Below, one piece after another: positions 29,036 to 37,055 of a stretch of 64,000 nucleotides of DNA. This stretch comes from JBEIHX01 sp040381075. Lineage in GTDB: Bacteria > Pseudomonadota > Alphaproteobacteria > Caulobacterales > Aquidulcibacteraceae. Position 1 is the first letter of the stretch; each line of letters opens with the position of its first letter. The stretch is from positions 1 through 64,000 of the forward strand of contig JBEIHX010000016.1 in the NCBI GenBank assembly GCA_040381075.1, written 5' to 3'. The notes beneath the pieces were generated by a model that had not been told where the DNA came from, ran no database searches, and saw only the letters and a program-made list of their open reading frames with translations. The position numbers and the translations under genes are program-made.

Positions 29036-30172
29036 TCAGTCAGCGCGGCTGCGCGCCGCCCGGGCGGCGCCAAAGAGGTCATGTTTGCGCAGCAGGCCGC
29101 GAAATTGATGGTAGGTCAGGCCCAGGCTGTCTGCAGCCCTCGACTGACTGCCGCCCGTGCGCGCAAGCGCCGCGCGCAACAGCGCGACCTCAAAGGCGGC
29201 GACACTGGCTTCAAAGGGGGCCTCAAAGGGTGCCTCAAAGGGGGCCGCATGCGGCTCGGACGGCAGGCGCTGGCCATGCGCCGCCTGCGGTGCGACGGGC
29301 GTCGGCGCGGCGCCGTCCATGTCGCGGCGCAAGGCGCCTGTCGGATCGGCGGCCGGACCGCCGGTCAGATCACGCGGCGGGCGGAATGGGGAGCGGAAGG
29401 GATCAATCTCGACAATGCCGATCGGTTCGTCGGGGGCGCCGGCGGCGGCCCAGCGGGCGACGGCGCGTTCGGCGGCGTTCTTGAGTTCGCGCACATTGCC
29501 GGGCCAGGCGTAAGCCTCCAGGGCTTCGATGGCGGAAAGCCTGAAGCCTGGAAACACTTCACCGAGTTCGCGGGCCATGGCGCGGGCGAAGTGGCGCGCC
29601 AGAAGCGCAATGTCCTCCTGGCGCGCCCGCAGCGGCGGCAGGGTGATGACGTCGAAGGCGAGCCGGTCGAGGAGGTCGGCGCGAAACTTTCCGGCCGCGG
29701 CGCGCGCCGGCAGATCGACGTTTGCGGCCGCCACCACCCGCACGTCGCAGGTCAGCGTCCGTTCACCGCCAAGCCGCTCGAACTCGCCGTATTCGATCAC
29801 CCGCAGAAGCTTCTCCTGCACCCGGGCGGACGCGCTGGCGATCTCGTCCAGAAAAAGCGTGCCGCCGTCGGCAAGTTCAAATCGCCCGCGCCGGCGTTCT
29901 GCGGCGCCGGTGAAGGCGCCGCGCTCGTGGCCGAACAGCTCGCTTTCCAGCAGTTCCTCCGACAGGGCCGCGCAATTGACGCGCACCAGCGCCCGTTCCC
30001 ATCGCCGTGACAGATAATGCAGCCGTCCGGCGATCAGCTCCTTGCCGGAGCCACGCTCGCCGATGACCAGGATCGGCCGGTCGAGCCTGGCTGCGCCGGA
30101 CACGCGATCAAGCGCCTCCAGCCACAGCGGCGCCTCACCGATCAGAGGCGGCGGATCGCGCACATCCAGCAT
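29036..30172 (-). CDS. pspF: Psp operon sigma-54 activator PspF
   Basis: A 378-residue AAA+ activator without an N-terminal receiver domain, as in PspF. It shows the Walker A variant GERGSGKEL, the sigma-54-contacting loop GAFTGA, Walker B GGTLFLDEIA and the WPGNVRELKNA sensor II. A Fis-type helix-turn-helix (SQSRAADSLGLTYHQFRGLL) closes the protein. The linker before it is expanded by an in-frame 12-bp repeat (29211-29246) encoding repeated E-A-P-F. It is divergent from pspA across a sigma-54 promoter, the classic arrangement in which free PspF activates psp and PspA inhibits it. Confidence 0.93.
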   Translation of the reverse strand: MLDVRDPPPLIGEAPLWLEALDRVSGAARLDRPILVIGERGSGKELIAGRLHYLSRRWERALVRVNCAALSEELLESELFGHERGAFTGAAERRRGRFELADGGTLFLDEIASASARVQEKLLRVIEYGEFERLGGERTLTCDVRVVAAANVDLPARAAAGKFRADLLDRLAFDVITLPPLRARQEDIALLARHFARAMARELGEVFPGFRLSAIEALEAYAWPGNVRELKNAAERAVARWAAAGAPDEPIGIVEIDPFRSPFRPPRDLTGGPAADPTGALRRDMDGAAPTPVAPQAAHGQRLPSEPHAAPFEAPFEAPFEASVAAFEVALLRAALARTGGSQSRAADSLGLTYHQFRGLLRKHDLFGAARAARSRAD

Positions 30173-30260
30173 GACTCCTGTTTAGCGGTTCTCGCTATAT
30201 TTGGTCAAATCGAGTGGTTTTCTTGGCTATTCTTGGCGGGCGCGCCGCGGCCATTTCAAC

Positions 30261-30277
30261 ATAAAACATTGTTTTAT
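30261..30277. promoter_or_regulatory. 17-bp perfect palindrome upstream of the psp sigma-54 promoter
   Basis: ATAAAACATTGTTTTAT is self-complementary around a single central base. It lies about 26 bp upstream of the -24 element. A direct repeat TTCTTGGC occurs twice at 30220-30237, 10 bp apart. Either could be a PspF upstream activating sequence or another operator; this is inferred from position only. Confidence 0.55.
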
Positions 30278-30302
30278 AGAGTATTTTTCGGCGGCCACAC
30301 CT

Positions 30303-30318
30303 TGGCGCCTGGATTGCG
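30303..30318 (+). promoter_or_regulatory. Sigma-54 promoter of the psp operon
   Basis: TGGCGCCTGGATTGCG matches the sigma-54 pattern TGGCAC-N5-TTGCW, with the invariant GG (30304-30305) and GC (30316-30317) exactly 10 bp apart. It sits between pspF and the psp genes, 68 bp before the leader ORF, with transcription expected to start near 30329. Confidence 0.88.
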
Positions 30319-30385
30319 AAGAGATCAGTGTTTCGCCGGGACTGCGGCCAGTGGGGCTGCACCAGCGAAGCCAGGAGATAAGGCC

Positions 30386-30496
30386 GTGAACACCTATTCC
30401 CTTTTTACGCGCACCCTGTGTGGCCTGGCGATGGTCGCGATGGTCGTTGTGGCCGGCGTCCTGACGGTGGCGACGGCGGGCGTCGGGATTGTCTGA
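30386..30496 (+). CDS. 36-residue single-span membrane protein leading the psp operon
   Basis: A GTG start preceded by AGGAG at good spacing opens a 36-codon frame: MNTYSLFTRTLCGLA, then an uninterrupted hydrophobic run (MVAMVVVAGVLTVATAGVGIV) to the stop. It is the first gene after the sigma-54 promoter and lies 86 bp before pspA on the same strand, so it should be induced with the operon. Its size and topology resemble small stress membrane peptides. I do not recognise it as a named Psp component. No counterpart is in the E. coli psp operon at this position. Confidence 0.7.
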   Translation: MNTYSLFTRTLCGLAMVAMVVVAGVLTVATAGVGIV

Positions 30497-30582
30497 GCCG
30501 GGCCGCGCGCCTGTCATCCGCGGCGGCGAAGCCCCAGCGCGCCGCCGCCGCACCACGGATCCCAAAGACAAGGACTGATCCC

Positions 30583-31224
30583 ATGGCGGTCTTCTCACGC
30601 CTCGGCGACATCCTGAATGCAGATATCGACGCGGTCATTGCGGCGTCCGGCGACCCGTCGCGCACGGCGCGGCTGGTGGTGCAGGAAGTCGAGGACACCC
30701 TGGTCGAGGTTCGCATCCAGGCTGCGCGCGGCATCGCCGAATTGCGCGACCACGAGCGGCGCACCGAGGCGCTCGCCGCGGCGGTGGCCGACTGGGCGCA
30801 GAAAGCCGAGTTCGCGCTCGCCAAGGACCGTGAGGACCTGGCGCGCGGCGCGCTCGCCGCCAGGAAGCGCGCCAGCGAGGAATTTGACGCGGCGGAGAGC
30901 CTTCGCAGCGCCTGCGCAGCGCGCACGGCCAAGGCCCAGCGCGACCTCAAGAGCCTCGAGGTCAGACTTGAAGAGGCCCGCAAGGCGGCCAGGCGCGCGC
31001 AGAGCGCGCGTCAGGCGCGCCCGTCGGACGACGACCTGAACCGTTCGTTCGGCGCACGCGCCGCCGCAGCAGAGGCAGTGGAGCAGGAATTTGCATCTTC
31101 AGCGCCCGACCCGCGCGCGTCGCGCGGGCTCAATGAAGCGCTTGAGGACCTGAAGCGGGGTGATGACATCGAGCGGGAGCTTGAGGAGTTGCGCCGCCGG
31201 TTGATCGAGAAAAAGGAGGCATAG
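30583..31224 (+). CDS. pspA: Phage shock protein A
   Basis: A 213-residue PspA/IM30 protein that binds PspF in the resting state and coats stressed inner membrane. It begins MAVFSRLGDILNADIDAVI, the expected amphipathic helix, and continues as a long coiled coil (Arg/Glu/Ala-rich, about residues 25-190). The chosen ATG at 30583 is the family start; the frame is open further upstream but without homology. pspB follows after 3 bp. The E. coli protein is 222 residues. Confidence 0.95.
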   Translation: MAVFSRLGDILNADIDAVIAASGDPSRTARLVVQEVEDTLVEVRIQAARGIAELRDHERRTEALAAAVADWAQKAEFALAKDREDLARGALAARKRASEEFDAAESLRSACAARTAKAQRDLKSLEVRLEEARKAARRAQSARQARPSDDDLNRSFGARAAAAEAVEQEFASSAPDPRASRGLNEALEDLKRGDDIERELEELRRRLIEKKEA

Positions 31225-31227
31225 GAC

Positions 31228-31503
31228 ATGGAACATCTGATCCTGGGAGACACCGAAGGGCTCGCGGCCCTGATCGCAGTGATGTTAGGCTGTGTGCTGA
31301 TAATCGGAATTCTGTTTATCGGCGTGCCCTGGCTGATCCTGCACTTCATCACGCAGTGGCGAAAATCCAACGCCCTCACCGCCGACGATGAGCGGATGCT
31401 GTCGGACATCTGGCAGACCGCCAAGAAGATGGAAACGCGCATTGAGGCGCTCGAGAAAATTCTCGACGCACAGGACCCCGACTGGAGGAAGACCCATGGC
31501 TGA
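31228..31503 (+). CDS. pspB: Phage shock protein B
   Basis: A 91-residue inner-membrane protein. One transmembrane helix (about residues 12-39, ending PWLILHFITQWRK) is followed by a cytoplasmic coiled coil containing DERMLSDIWQTAKKMETRIE and LEKILDAQDPDWR, the PspB signature. It works with PspC to release PspF from PspA when the membrane is stressed. It overlaps pspC by 8 bp, which suggests coupled translation. Confidence 0.93.
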   Translation: MEHLILGDTEGLAALIAVMLGCVLIIGILFIGVPWLILHFITQWRKSNALTADDERMLSDIWQTAKKMETRIEALEKILDAQDPDWRKTHG

Positions 31504-31924
31504 CGCCTATGACAACTCTCCCAATCCCCGCCGTCTTTATCGCAGCCCCAATGATCGCGTGATCTCCGGCGTCTGCGGGGGACTTGCGGAGAATTACGGG
31601 TGGGATCCGACGCTGCTGCGTCTCATCGCGCTTGCGCTGCTGTTCTTCGCCGGACCGATCTGCCTCATCGTCTACGTGGTTTTGTGGGTGATCACGCCCA
31701 AGCGCATCGGGCCGCTGCGCACGCTCGCGCCTGAGGAGGATCGGTTCTGGCGCGGCGTTTCGGCCAAGCCGGCGGTCGTGTTCTCCAATCTGAAATACAA
31801 AATGCGTGACCTTGACCAACGCCTGCAGGCGCTCGAGCGGGCCGCAGTGTCAGAGGAAGCCCAGCTGAAGCGGGCATTCAAGGATCTCGAACGCAGCGCA
31901 GCCGGCGCGGACCGCGCGCCGTGA
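31496..31924 (+). CDS. pspC: Phage shock protein C
   Basis: A 142-residue protein. The PspC domain is plain: RRLYRSPNDRVISGVCGGLA, then a hydrophobic segment (LLRLIALALLFFAGPICLIV) ending VLWVITPKR. The C-terminal 65 residues form a predicted coiled coil (DLDQRLQALERAAVS) as in proteobacterial PspC. The start ATG at 31496 lies inside pspB and has GGAGGAAG upstream. It is the membrane sensor partner of PspB. Confidence 0.93.
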   Translation: MADAYDNSPNPRRLYRSPNDRVISGVCGGLAENYGWDPTLLRLIALALLFFAGPICLIVYVVLWVITPKRIGPLRTLAPEEDRFWRGVSAKPAVVFSNLKYKMRDLDQRLQALERAAVSEEAQLKRAFKDLERSAAGADRAP

Positions 31925-31967
31925 GGCGACGACGCCGCGCCGCCTCCTTCCTTCACAGGAGCATGTC

Positions 31968-32201
31968 ATGCAGGGGATCATAACAGTCAGCTTCGCGACA
32001 CTCCTCGCCGCGGTTTCCCTGGTCGGCGCACTCAGCGGGCCGGCGCGCGCCGGCGCCCAGGGCGACGTGACCATTGAGGCCGGTTTCATGGCGCTGAACC
32101 TCGACTTCTCGCGCAGCCACGGCGTCACCGTCGCGATCACTGCACGCGAGTGCGGCAAGACGGGCGCCTGCCAGGGCCTCAGGATCCTGCGCCGGTCATG
32201 A
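31968..32201 (+). CDS. Small exported protein at the end of the psp operon
   Basis: A 77-residue frame with an AGGAG site at good spacing. The first 29 residues (MQGIITVSFATLLAAVSLVG to PARA) form a signal peptide. The mature part is about 48 residues with two cysteines (TARECGKTGACQG) that could pair in the periplasm. It lies 43 bp after pspC on the same strand, so it probably belongs to the stress operon. I do not recognise the family and it does not resemble PspD, PspE or PspG. Confidence 0.7.
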   Translation: MQGIITVSFATLLAAVSLVGALSGPARAGAQGDVTIEAGFMALNLDFSRSHGVTVAITARECGKTGACQGLRILRRS

Positions 32202-32206
32202 CGGCG

Positions 32207-34021
32207 TCACACGCCGGCGGGCGGCGGGTGCGCGGCGCTGCGGAAGCGGTTGGGATCAACAGCGCGCCGGGCGCCGCGATCGAGCGGCGAGGGTTCGCCC
32301 AGGAGATCGCTGACCACGGCCTCCGCGGCGAGCGGCCCCGTCGTCAGGCCGCGCGCGCCCAGGCCCGTGACAACCCCCAGTCCCTGCGCCAGGACGCCGG
32401 CGGCGGGCAGGCGGTCGCGCAGGCCCGCCCGGACGCTTGTCCGTCCCGCCAGGGGCGCCGGGCCAATGGCTGCGGCGAGTTCGGCGGCGAGTTTCGGGGC
32501 CAGGGCGGTGAGCGCAGCGCGGTTGCGCGCATGGTCTGCGTCGCTTGGGGCCAGCGCGGCGAAATCGGCTTCCGCTCCGACTGGGTCGAAGGTTGCGCCG
32601 AACATCAGTGCGTTGCCGTCCGCCAGGGCATAGGCGCCGCCGGTGATCGGCCTCGACAGGGCCGGACCCGGCCGCGCCCAGGAGATCTGACCCTGGCGCC
32701 GTTCGATCGGCAGAAACGCGCCCTGCGCAAGCCGGTCGCACGCGGGCCCGCCCGCAAGCACGACAAGATCGCCCGACCACACGCATGCGCCGCCCGGATC
32801 GAAGGCGCGCCAGGCGGCGAGGCCAGGCGGGCCGTCCTCCCGGGCCAGCCGGTCGACCGGGTGCGCCAGCAGGACGTGCGCTCCGCGGCACATGGCTTCC
32901 ACAGCGTCGCGCGGGCGCAGAACGCCGCCCAGGCCAAGCTCGAGCATGTCGCCAGCCACCCCGGGGCGCAGCACGTCATCGGGCAGGGGGGGGTCTGCCA
33001 GGAGGCGTGCGGCGCGCGCCGGGTCCGCCACAACCTGGCTGATGCCGGTTTCCGCATAGGCGTGCGGCGCGACGTCACGATAGGTGTCGCGCGCAAACAG
33101 AAAGGCGGCGCGCAGGAAGCGCTGGGCGGGCGTGTCTGTCAAATCCAGCCGCGGGCTCACCAACCCCGCCGGATTTCCGCTCGCCCCGTCAGCCAGCCGC
33201 GCCCGCGCATCAACGATCGTCACGCTGAGACCGCGGCGCAGCAGCGCGCAGGCAGCGGACGCCCCGGCGATGCCGGCCCCGACGACGAGGGCTGAGCGGG
33301 GGCGCGGATCTGGCGCCGGAACGCCCGGCAGGCGCGCCTCGAGACGTTCGCGCTTGGGGCCGAAGCCGGGGGCGCGGGCGACCTCAAATCCGGCCGATGC
33401 GAGACCGCGTCGGACGGCCCCGGCGACGGAGTAGGTGGCGACACGGGCCCCTGGCTGCGACAGGCGCCGCAGGGCTGCGAACACGGCGGGCGACCACAGC
33501 TCGGGATTGCGGGAGGGTGCGAAGCCGTCGAGAAACCAGGCGTCGGCCGCCAGATCGAGGGCTTCAAGGCCGGCCACATCGTCCTGCAGGAGCGTCAGGC
33601 AAAAGCCGTCTTCAGCGAACCACAGGCGTTGCAGGCCGCGCGCGCGCACCGGCCAGCGCGCGAGCAGGCGCTCAGCCAGCGGCGCCAGGCGGGTGTAGCC
33701 CGCGAGTGCGCGCGCCGCGTCAGCGCGCGACAGCGGGAATCCTTCGAGGCTCAGGACGTGCAGCACGCCGCCGGCGGGGCGGTGGCGTCGCCAGGCGTCC
33801 CACAGGGCGAGGATATTGACCCCGGCGCCGAACCCGATCTCCCCGACGGTGAAGACACGGCGGTCGCGCCAGCGTTCCGGCAGACCGGCGCCGCGCAGGA
33901 ACACCGCGTCGCTCTCGCCGGCGTCGCCGGCGCTTGCGAAATAAAAGTCCTGGAACACCGAAGAGACGGGGCGCCCGGACGCGTCAAAGGTGACCGCTGC
34001 AGAGGGAGGAAGCCGGCTCAT
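32207..34021 (-). CDS. mnmC: Bifunctional tRNA 5-methylaminomethyl-2-thiouridine biosynthesis protein MnmC
   Basis: Completes the mnm5s2U modification at tRNA position 34. The N-terminal methyltransferase domain (DUF752) shows SVFQDFYFAS, VGEIGFGAGVNILALWDAW and FLDGFAPSRNPELW. The C-terminal FAD-dependent oxidoreductase domain starts with ALVVGAGIAGASAACALLRR and has the GNPAGLVSPRLD segment and a C-terminal GLGARGLTTGPLAAE. About 604 residues, close to the usual length. The ATG at 34021 is preceded by GGA very closely and a GTG at 34033 is possible. It is convergent with the psp operon, 5 bp apart. Confidence 0.93.
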   Translation of the reverse strand: MSRLPPSAAVTFDASGRPVSSVFQDFYFASAGDAGESDAVFLRGAGLPERWRDRRVFTVGEIGFGAGVNILALWDAWRRHRPAGGVLHVLSLEGFPLSRADAARALAGYTRLAPLAERLLARWPVRARGLQRLWFAEDGFCLTLLQDDVAGLEALDLAADAWFLDGFAPSRNPELWSPAVFAALRRLSQPGARVATYSVAGAVRRGLASAGFEVARAPGFGPKRERLEARLPGVPAPDPRPRSALVVGAGIAGASAACALLRRGLSVTIVDARARLADGASGNPAGLVSPRLDLTDTPAQRFLRAAFLFARDTYRDVAPHAYAETGISQVVADPARAARLLADPPLPDDVLRPGVAGDMLELGLGGVLRPRDAVEAMCRGAHVLLAHPVDRLAREDGPPGLAAWRAFDPGGACVWSGDLVVLAGGPACDRLAQGAFLPIERRQGQISWARPGPALSRPITGGAYALADGNALMFGATFDPVGAEADFAALAPSDADHARNRAALTALAPKLAAELAAAIGPAPLAGRTSVRAGLRDRLPAAGVLAQGLGVVTGLGARGLTTGPLAAEAVVSDLLGEPSPLDRGARRAVDPNRFRSAAHPPPAGV

Positions 34022-34035
34022 TCCATGCTGCACCG

Positions 34036-34070
34036 CAAAAAAGAAGGGCCGCCCAAGCGGGCGGCCCTTC
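34036..34070 (-). terminator. Rho-independent terminator (minus strand)
   Basis: The minus strand reads AAGGGCCGCCC, a 4-nt loop and GGGCGGCCCTT, followed by CTTTTTT. It lies 30 bp past the stop of the Ala/Pro-rich lipoprotein gene and just before mnmC, which it insulates. Confidence 0.88.
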
Positions 34071-34099
34071 CCATCCTGACCGTCTTGCGACGGGTCAGA

Positions 34100-34348
34100 T
34101 TACGGGGTCTTCGGCGCTTCAGCCGGAGCCGCCGGAGCAGCCGCATCGGCCGGAGCCGCAGGCGCCGCAGCCGGATCGACCGGAGCAGCAGCCGGGTCAA
34201 CCGGAGCCGGAGCCGGCTCGGTCACAGCGGCCGGAGCCGGCTCAGCCGGGGTCGGCTCGGCGGGAGCTTCCGCCTTCTTTTGGCACGCAACGAGAGCGAT
34301 AACGCCGGCCGCAGCCAGAACCGCCAGGGTCTTGTTGATCTTCGTCAT
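34100..34348 (-). CDS. Small Ala/Pro/Glu-rich lipoprotein
   Basis: An 82-residue product. MTKINKTLAVLAAAGVIALV plus AC forms a lipoprotein signal with lipobox LVAC, and the mature part is a low-complexity chain of A, P, E and D built on short APAAPVDPAA-type repeats. A second ATG two codons upstream (34354) is possible, but GGAAGAGG is better spaced for 34348. Such chains may act as periplasmic spacers; the function is unknown. The gene has its own strong terminator. Confidence 0.75.
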   Translation of the reverse strand: MTKINKTLAVLAAAGVIALVACQKKAEAPAEPTPAEPAPAAVTEPAPAPVDPAAAPVDPAAAPAAPADAAAPAAPAEAPKTP

Positions 34349-34638
34349 GGTCATGACCTCTTCCACCGGAATTTCACTGCAGATCACCCTGCAGCCGGCT
34401 CGGGAGGTAGCTGGCCCTGCGGCCGCGCGCAAGCCCTCCGGCACATTAAATTTACAGCTTTGTAATGCTGCGGCGCAGCAAAGTTGGCGCGGGTGCAGCA
34501 CGTGCGGCGCGCGTTCGCCAGGCGCCCTGCGGGCGCGTCTGTGCGCTGGCGTCGCCGGCGTGACGCCAGGCGCCGGGGCCGAAGGCCGCAGCCGCCCGAC
34601 GATATCGCCAGCGGGGCGCGCGATCAGGTCCCAAGGGG

Positions 34639-35511
34639 TCAGATGAGATCGCCGGGCGTCTGGCCGAGCGCTTCTTCAAGTTCGAGGAAGGAGGGCTGGG
34701 CGTTCGACGGGACCGAGCCGCGTCCGATCTCAACGGAGATCTGCGCCGCATTGCCGTGGAGGTGCGCCACCAGGACATCCTTGATGATCTTGTAGAACTG
34801 GGCCTCTTCCTCATAGACGCTGGCGAGGCGTGCGGCCATGGGGCCGACCAGACCGTAGGCGAGGAAAACGCCGAGAAAGGTGCCGACGAGCGCGGAGCCG
34901 ATCATCTTTCCGAGATATTCGGGCGGTTCGGTGATCGAGCCCATCGTCTTGATGATTCCGAGGACCGCGGCGACGATCCCCAGCGCCGGCAGGGCGTCGG
35001 CCGTGTTGCGCAGCGCCGAGGCTGGCTGGTGACCTTCGGCGTGGTGCTTTTCAAGCTGCTTCTCCATCGCGTCCTCAACCTGGTGGGGGTCCTCCAGGTT
35101 CATGGTCATCATGCGCAGCGTGTCGCAGATGAATTCGACCGCGAAGTGGTCCTTCAGGATCTTCGGATACTGCTGAAACAGCCGCGATTCACTCGGTTTT
35201 TCGATATGCTGTTCGAGCGCCACCACGCCTTTGGTCTTCATCGTCTTGGTCAGCAGGAAGAGCAGCGTGAGAAGGTCCCTATAGTCCTGGGCCTTCCACT
35301 TCGGCCCGGCGATGATCTTGCCGAAATCGCCCGCCGTAGCCTTCACCGTCTGGGTGGAGTTGCCGATCAGAAAGGCGCCGAGGGCGGCGCCGCCAATCAT
35401 CATGAACTCTGCCGGCAGGGCGCGCAGAATGACGTCGAAATGGCCGCCCGCGAGCATGTAGCCGCCGAACACCATGATGAACACGACGGCGACGCCGATA
35501 ATCTGAAACAT
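34639..35511 (-). CDS. motA: Flagellar motor stator protein MotA
   Basis: A 290-residue stator subunit of the proton-driven flagellar motor (E. coli 295). It starts MFQIIGVAVVFIMVFGGYML, has four hydrophobic helices and a cytoplasmic loop with IEKPSESRLFQQYP. The later segment ADALPALGIVAAVLGIIKTM, then GSALVGTFLGVFLAYGLVGP, contains the conserved prolines of the torque path. An upstream in-frame region to 35688 overlaps the YhhN gene and is not homologous. No motB adjoins it, as in several other alphaproteobacteria. Confidence 0.94.
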   Translation of the reverse strand: MFQIIGVAVVFIMVFGGYMLAGGHFDVILRALPAEFMMIGGAALGAFLIGNSTQTVKATAGDFGKIIAGPKWKAQDYRDLLTLLFLLTKTMKTKGVVALEQHIEKPSESRLFQQYPKILKDHFAVEFICDTLRMMTMNLEDPHQVEDAMEKQLEKHHAEGHQPASALRNTADALPALGIVAAVLGIIKTMGSITEPPEYLGKMIGSALVGTFLGVFLAYGLVGPMAARLASVYEEEAQFYKIIKDVLVAHLHGNAAQISVEIGRGSVPSNAQPSFLELEEALGQTPGDLI

Positions 35512-35621
35512 GCCCGCGACCATTCCTACTGAAGCAAGACTGTTGCGCAGATTGCTTAAGGTCGCGTTGCGGCGGGCCCATGAACCGCCAGGGTTCTCCG
35601 GCCCCACGCCCTGCAGATGGA

Positions 35622-36299
35622 TCAGATCAGCCCGAGCATCCAGAACACCCCGAAGGCGATGGCCGCCTGTCCGGTCCAGTACAGCCACCAGACAGCGTGC
35701 GGGGTCCAGGCGCGGGCCGGCGCATCAGCCTGCAGGCGGAACCGCTCCCCGCCGAGGATGGCGTCCGAAGCCATGAATGCTGTGGCCCCTGCCGCCACCA
35801 GCAGCCCGGACGCGCCGCGCGGGGCCAGCGACGCCCAGGCCGCGACGCCCATGGCGACGATGACGCCAACGTAGACGATGACCGGAAACCGCAGAGCGCC
35901 GAGGCCCGGCCATAACCACGCGAGAAGGCAGACGGCGGCGGCGAGCACGCCAAGGGCGGCGATCCACCGCCAGGGCGCAGCCGTGACCGGGTCGAGACCC
36001 ACGCCGAGACTGAGAAACAACGGCGCGTAGGCGGCATGGGCGAGCAGAAACGCCCCCAACCCGGCAAGAAACCGGGTCTCACCGTCTCCGGCCAGGCACA
36101 TGTCGCCGAGGGCGCTCAAGGCAAGCCCCGCAACCAGCAGAGCCGGGGCCTCGCTGGCGGCGGCGGCGGCGGCAAGCGCGCCGACTGCAAGGGTTTTGGC
36201 GATGGTCCGCATCAGACCCGACGGTCTGCGCAGGAATTGAAAACCATACGCCGCCGCGGCGGCCGCGGCCGCCGTCACCCAGACCCACGCAGTCTCCAT
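35622..36299 (-). CDS. YhhN/TMEM86-family membrane protein (lysoplasmalogenase-like)
   Basis: A 225-residue protein with about eight transmembrane helices. The family positions ALGDMCLAG near residue 65 and MASDAILGGERF near residue 180 hold the paired Asp residues seen in YhhN/TMEM86 enzymes, which cleave lysoplasmalogens in characterised eukaryotic members. A bacterial role in lipid turnover is inferred. ATG 36299 follows an in-frame GTG at 36302. It is upstream of motA on the same strand with a 110-bp gap. Confidence 0.82.
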   Translation of the reverse strand: METAWVWVTAAAAAAAAYGFQFLRRPSGLMRTIAKTLAVGALAAAAAASEAPALLVAGLALSALGDMCLAGDGETRFLAGLGAFLLAHAAYAPLFLSLGVGLDPVTAAPWRWIAALGVLAAAVCLLAWLWPGLGALRFPVIVYVGVIVAMGVAAWASLAPRGASGLLVAAGATAFMASDAILGGERFRLQADAPARAWTPHAVWWLYWTGQAAIAFGVFWMLGLI

Positions 36300-36767
36300 C
36301 ACAGATCCCGTCCCCGCCTGGTCGCCTGGTTGCAGGCGCCGTCGCGAACGCTCGCGCAGTGGGACGCGGGATGCAAGATCGATCCATAAATATGTATCGC
36401 GTTATTTATGCTGCGGGCGCGAAGAACGGGTCGAAATTCTGGGCCCCATCGTCTCATTCAGACATGATGTCGATGATGTTTATGCGATTTCGCAGAATTT
36501 CGGCCCAAATTTGTCCACTAACATCCTGTAAAAATTGTCTTTATGGCTTAAAGTGCCGCCACACCCCCATTTAGGCATGTATAATTGCATGCCTGCGATG
36601 CAAATTAGCGGTGAACAATCTGGTTTTTATTCATTGCCAAATCGGCGGTGACATCCTATCTTAGGCGTGTGGTCAGGGGCGCAGCCGCCAGACCTTCCAA
36701 ACTCCCGAACCAGCCGCCGCGCCAGGCCCAGGTTTGTGACCATCACTGCTGAACAGGAGACCATTCC
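36300..36767. other. 468-bp intergenic region with a low-GC island
   Basis: From about 36385 to 36660 the base composition falls far below that of the rest of the window, with runs such as AAAAATTG and TTTTTATTC. A 71-codon plus-strand frame at 36359-36574 has no ribosome-binding site and an unprotein-like composition, so it is not called. The region most likely regulates the small gene at 36768 (see next entries) or is acquired DNA. Confidence 0.6.
36573..36594 (+). promoter_or_regulatory. TATAAT hexamer inside an inverted repeat
   Basis: AGGCATG and its exact complement CATGCCT flank an 8-bp centre that begins with TATAAT (36580-36585). It looks like an operator over a -10 box, about 180 bp upstream of the small ORF. 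No convincing -35 is present, so the promoter call is tentative. Confidence 0.4.
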
Positions 36768-36854
36768 ATGACCCGCACTGCGTTTGAAAACAGCCTCATC
36801 GGCCTTTTGATCGTGCTGTCGATCTTCGTCGGCCCGTCGCTCATGCTGGCTTGA
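36768..36854 (+). CDS. 28-residue hydrophobic peptide
   Basis: An ATG with AGGAGA eight bases upstream opens MTRTAFENSLIG, then a hydrophobic tail (LLIVLSIFVGPSLMLA) and stop. It has an isolated position with a low-GC upstream region and a strong terminator 137 bp downstream, so it looks like a real, independently transcribed small membrane peptide. The long 3' untranslated part could also carry a small RNA. I do not recognise a family. Confidence 0.6.
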   Translation: MTRTAFENSLIGLLIVLSIFVGPSLMLA

Positions 36855-36990
36855 CCCTGCCGCGGCGCAGCGCGCCGGAGCCGGTCCAGGCGGTCCCCTG
36901 ACGGAGATCGCCGCGCGGGACGGACCGGTCGTCCTGTCGGCGCAGGCAGACCATTTCGCCGGCGTCTCCTCCCCGACGCCCGCCGGCGCC

Positions 36991-37027
36991 AAAGGGCGTG
37001 AGGTCGCCGCCTCACGCCCTTTTCTTT
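36991..37027 (+). terminator. Rho-independent terminator after the 28-residue peptide gene
   Basis: AAAGGGCGTGAGG, a 6-nt loop and the exact complement CCTCACGCCCTTT are followed by TCTTT. The 12-13 bp stem with a T-rich tail favours the plus strand; it is partly symmetric, so it may also stop tsaD transcription. Confidence 0.88.
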
Positions 37028-37055
37028 GCCGGCCAGCAACCGCCCGCACCGAGAT

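Noticed and set aside
36359..36574. 71-codon plus-strand frame in the low-GC island
   Set aside because: No ribosome-binding site, overlaps the putative operator, unprotein-like composition.
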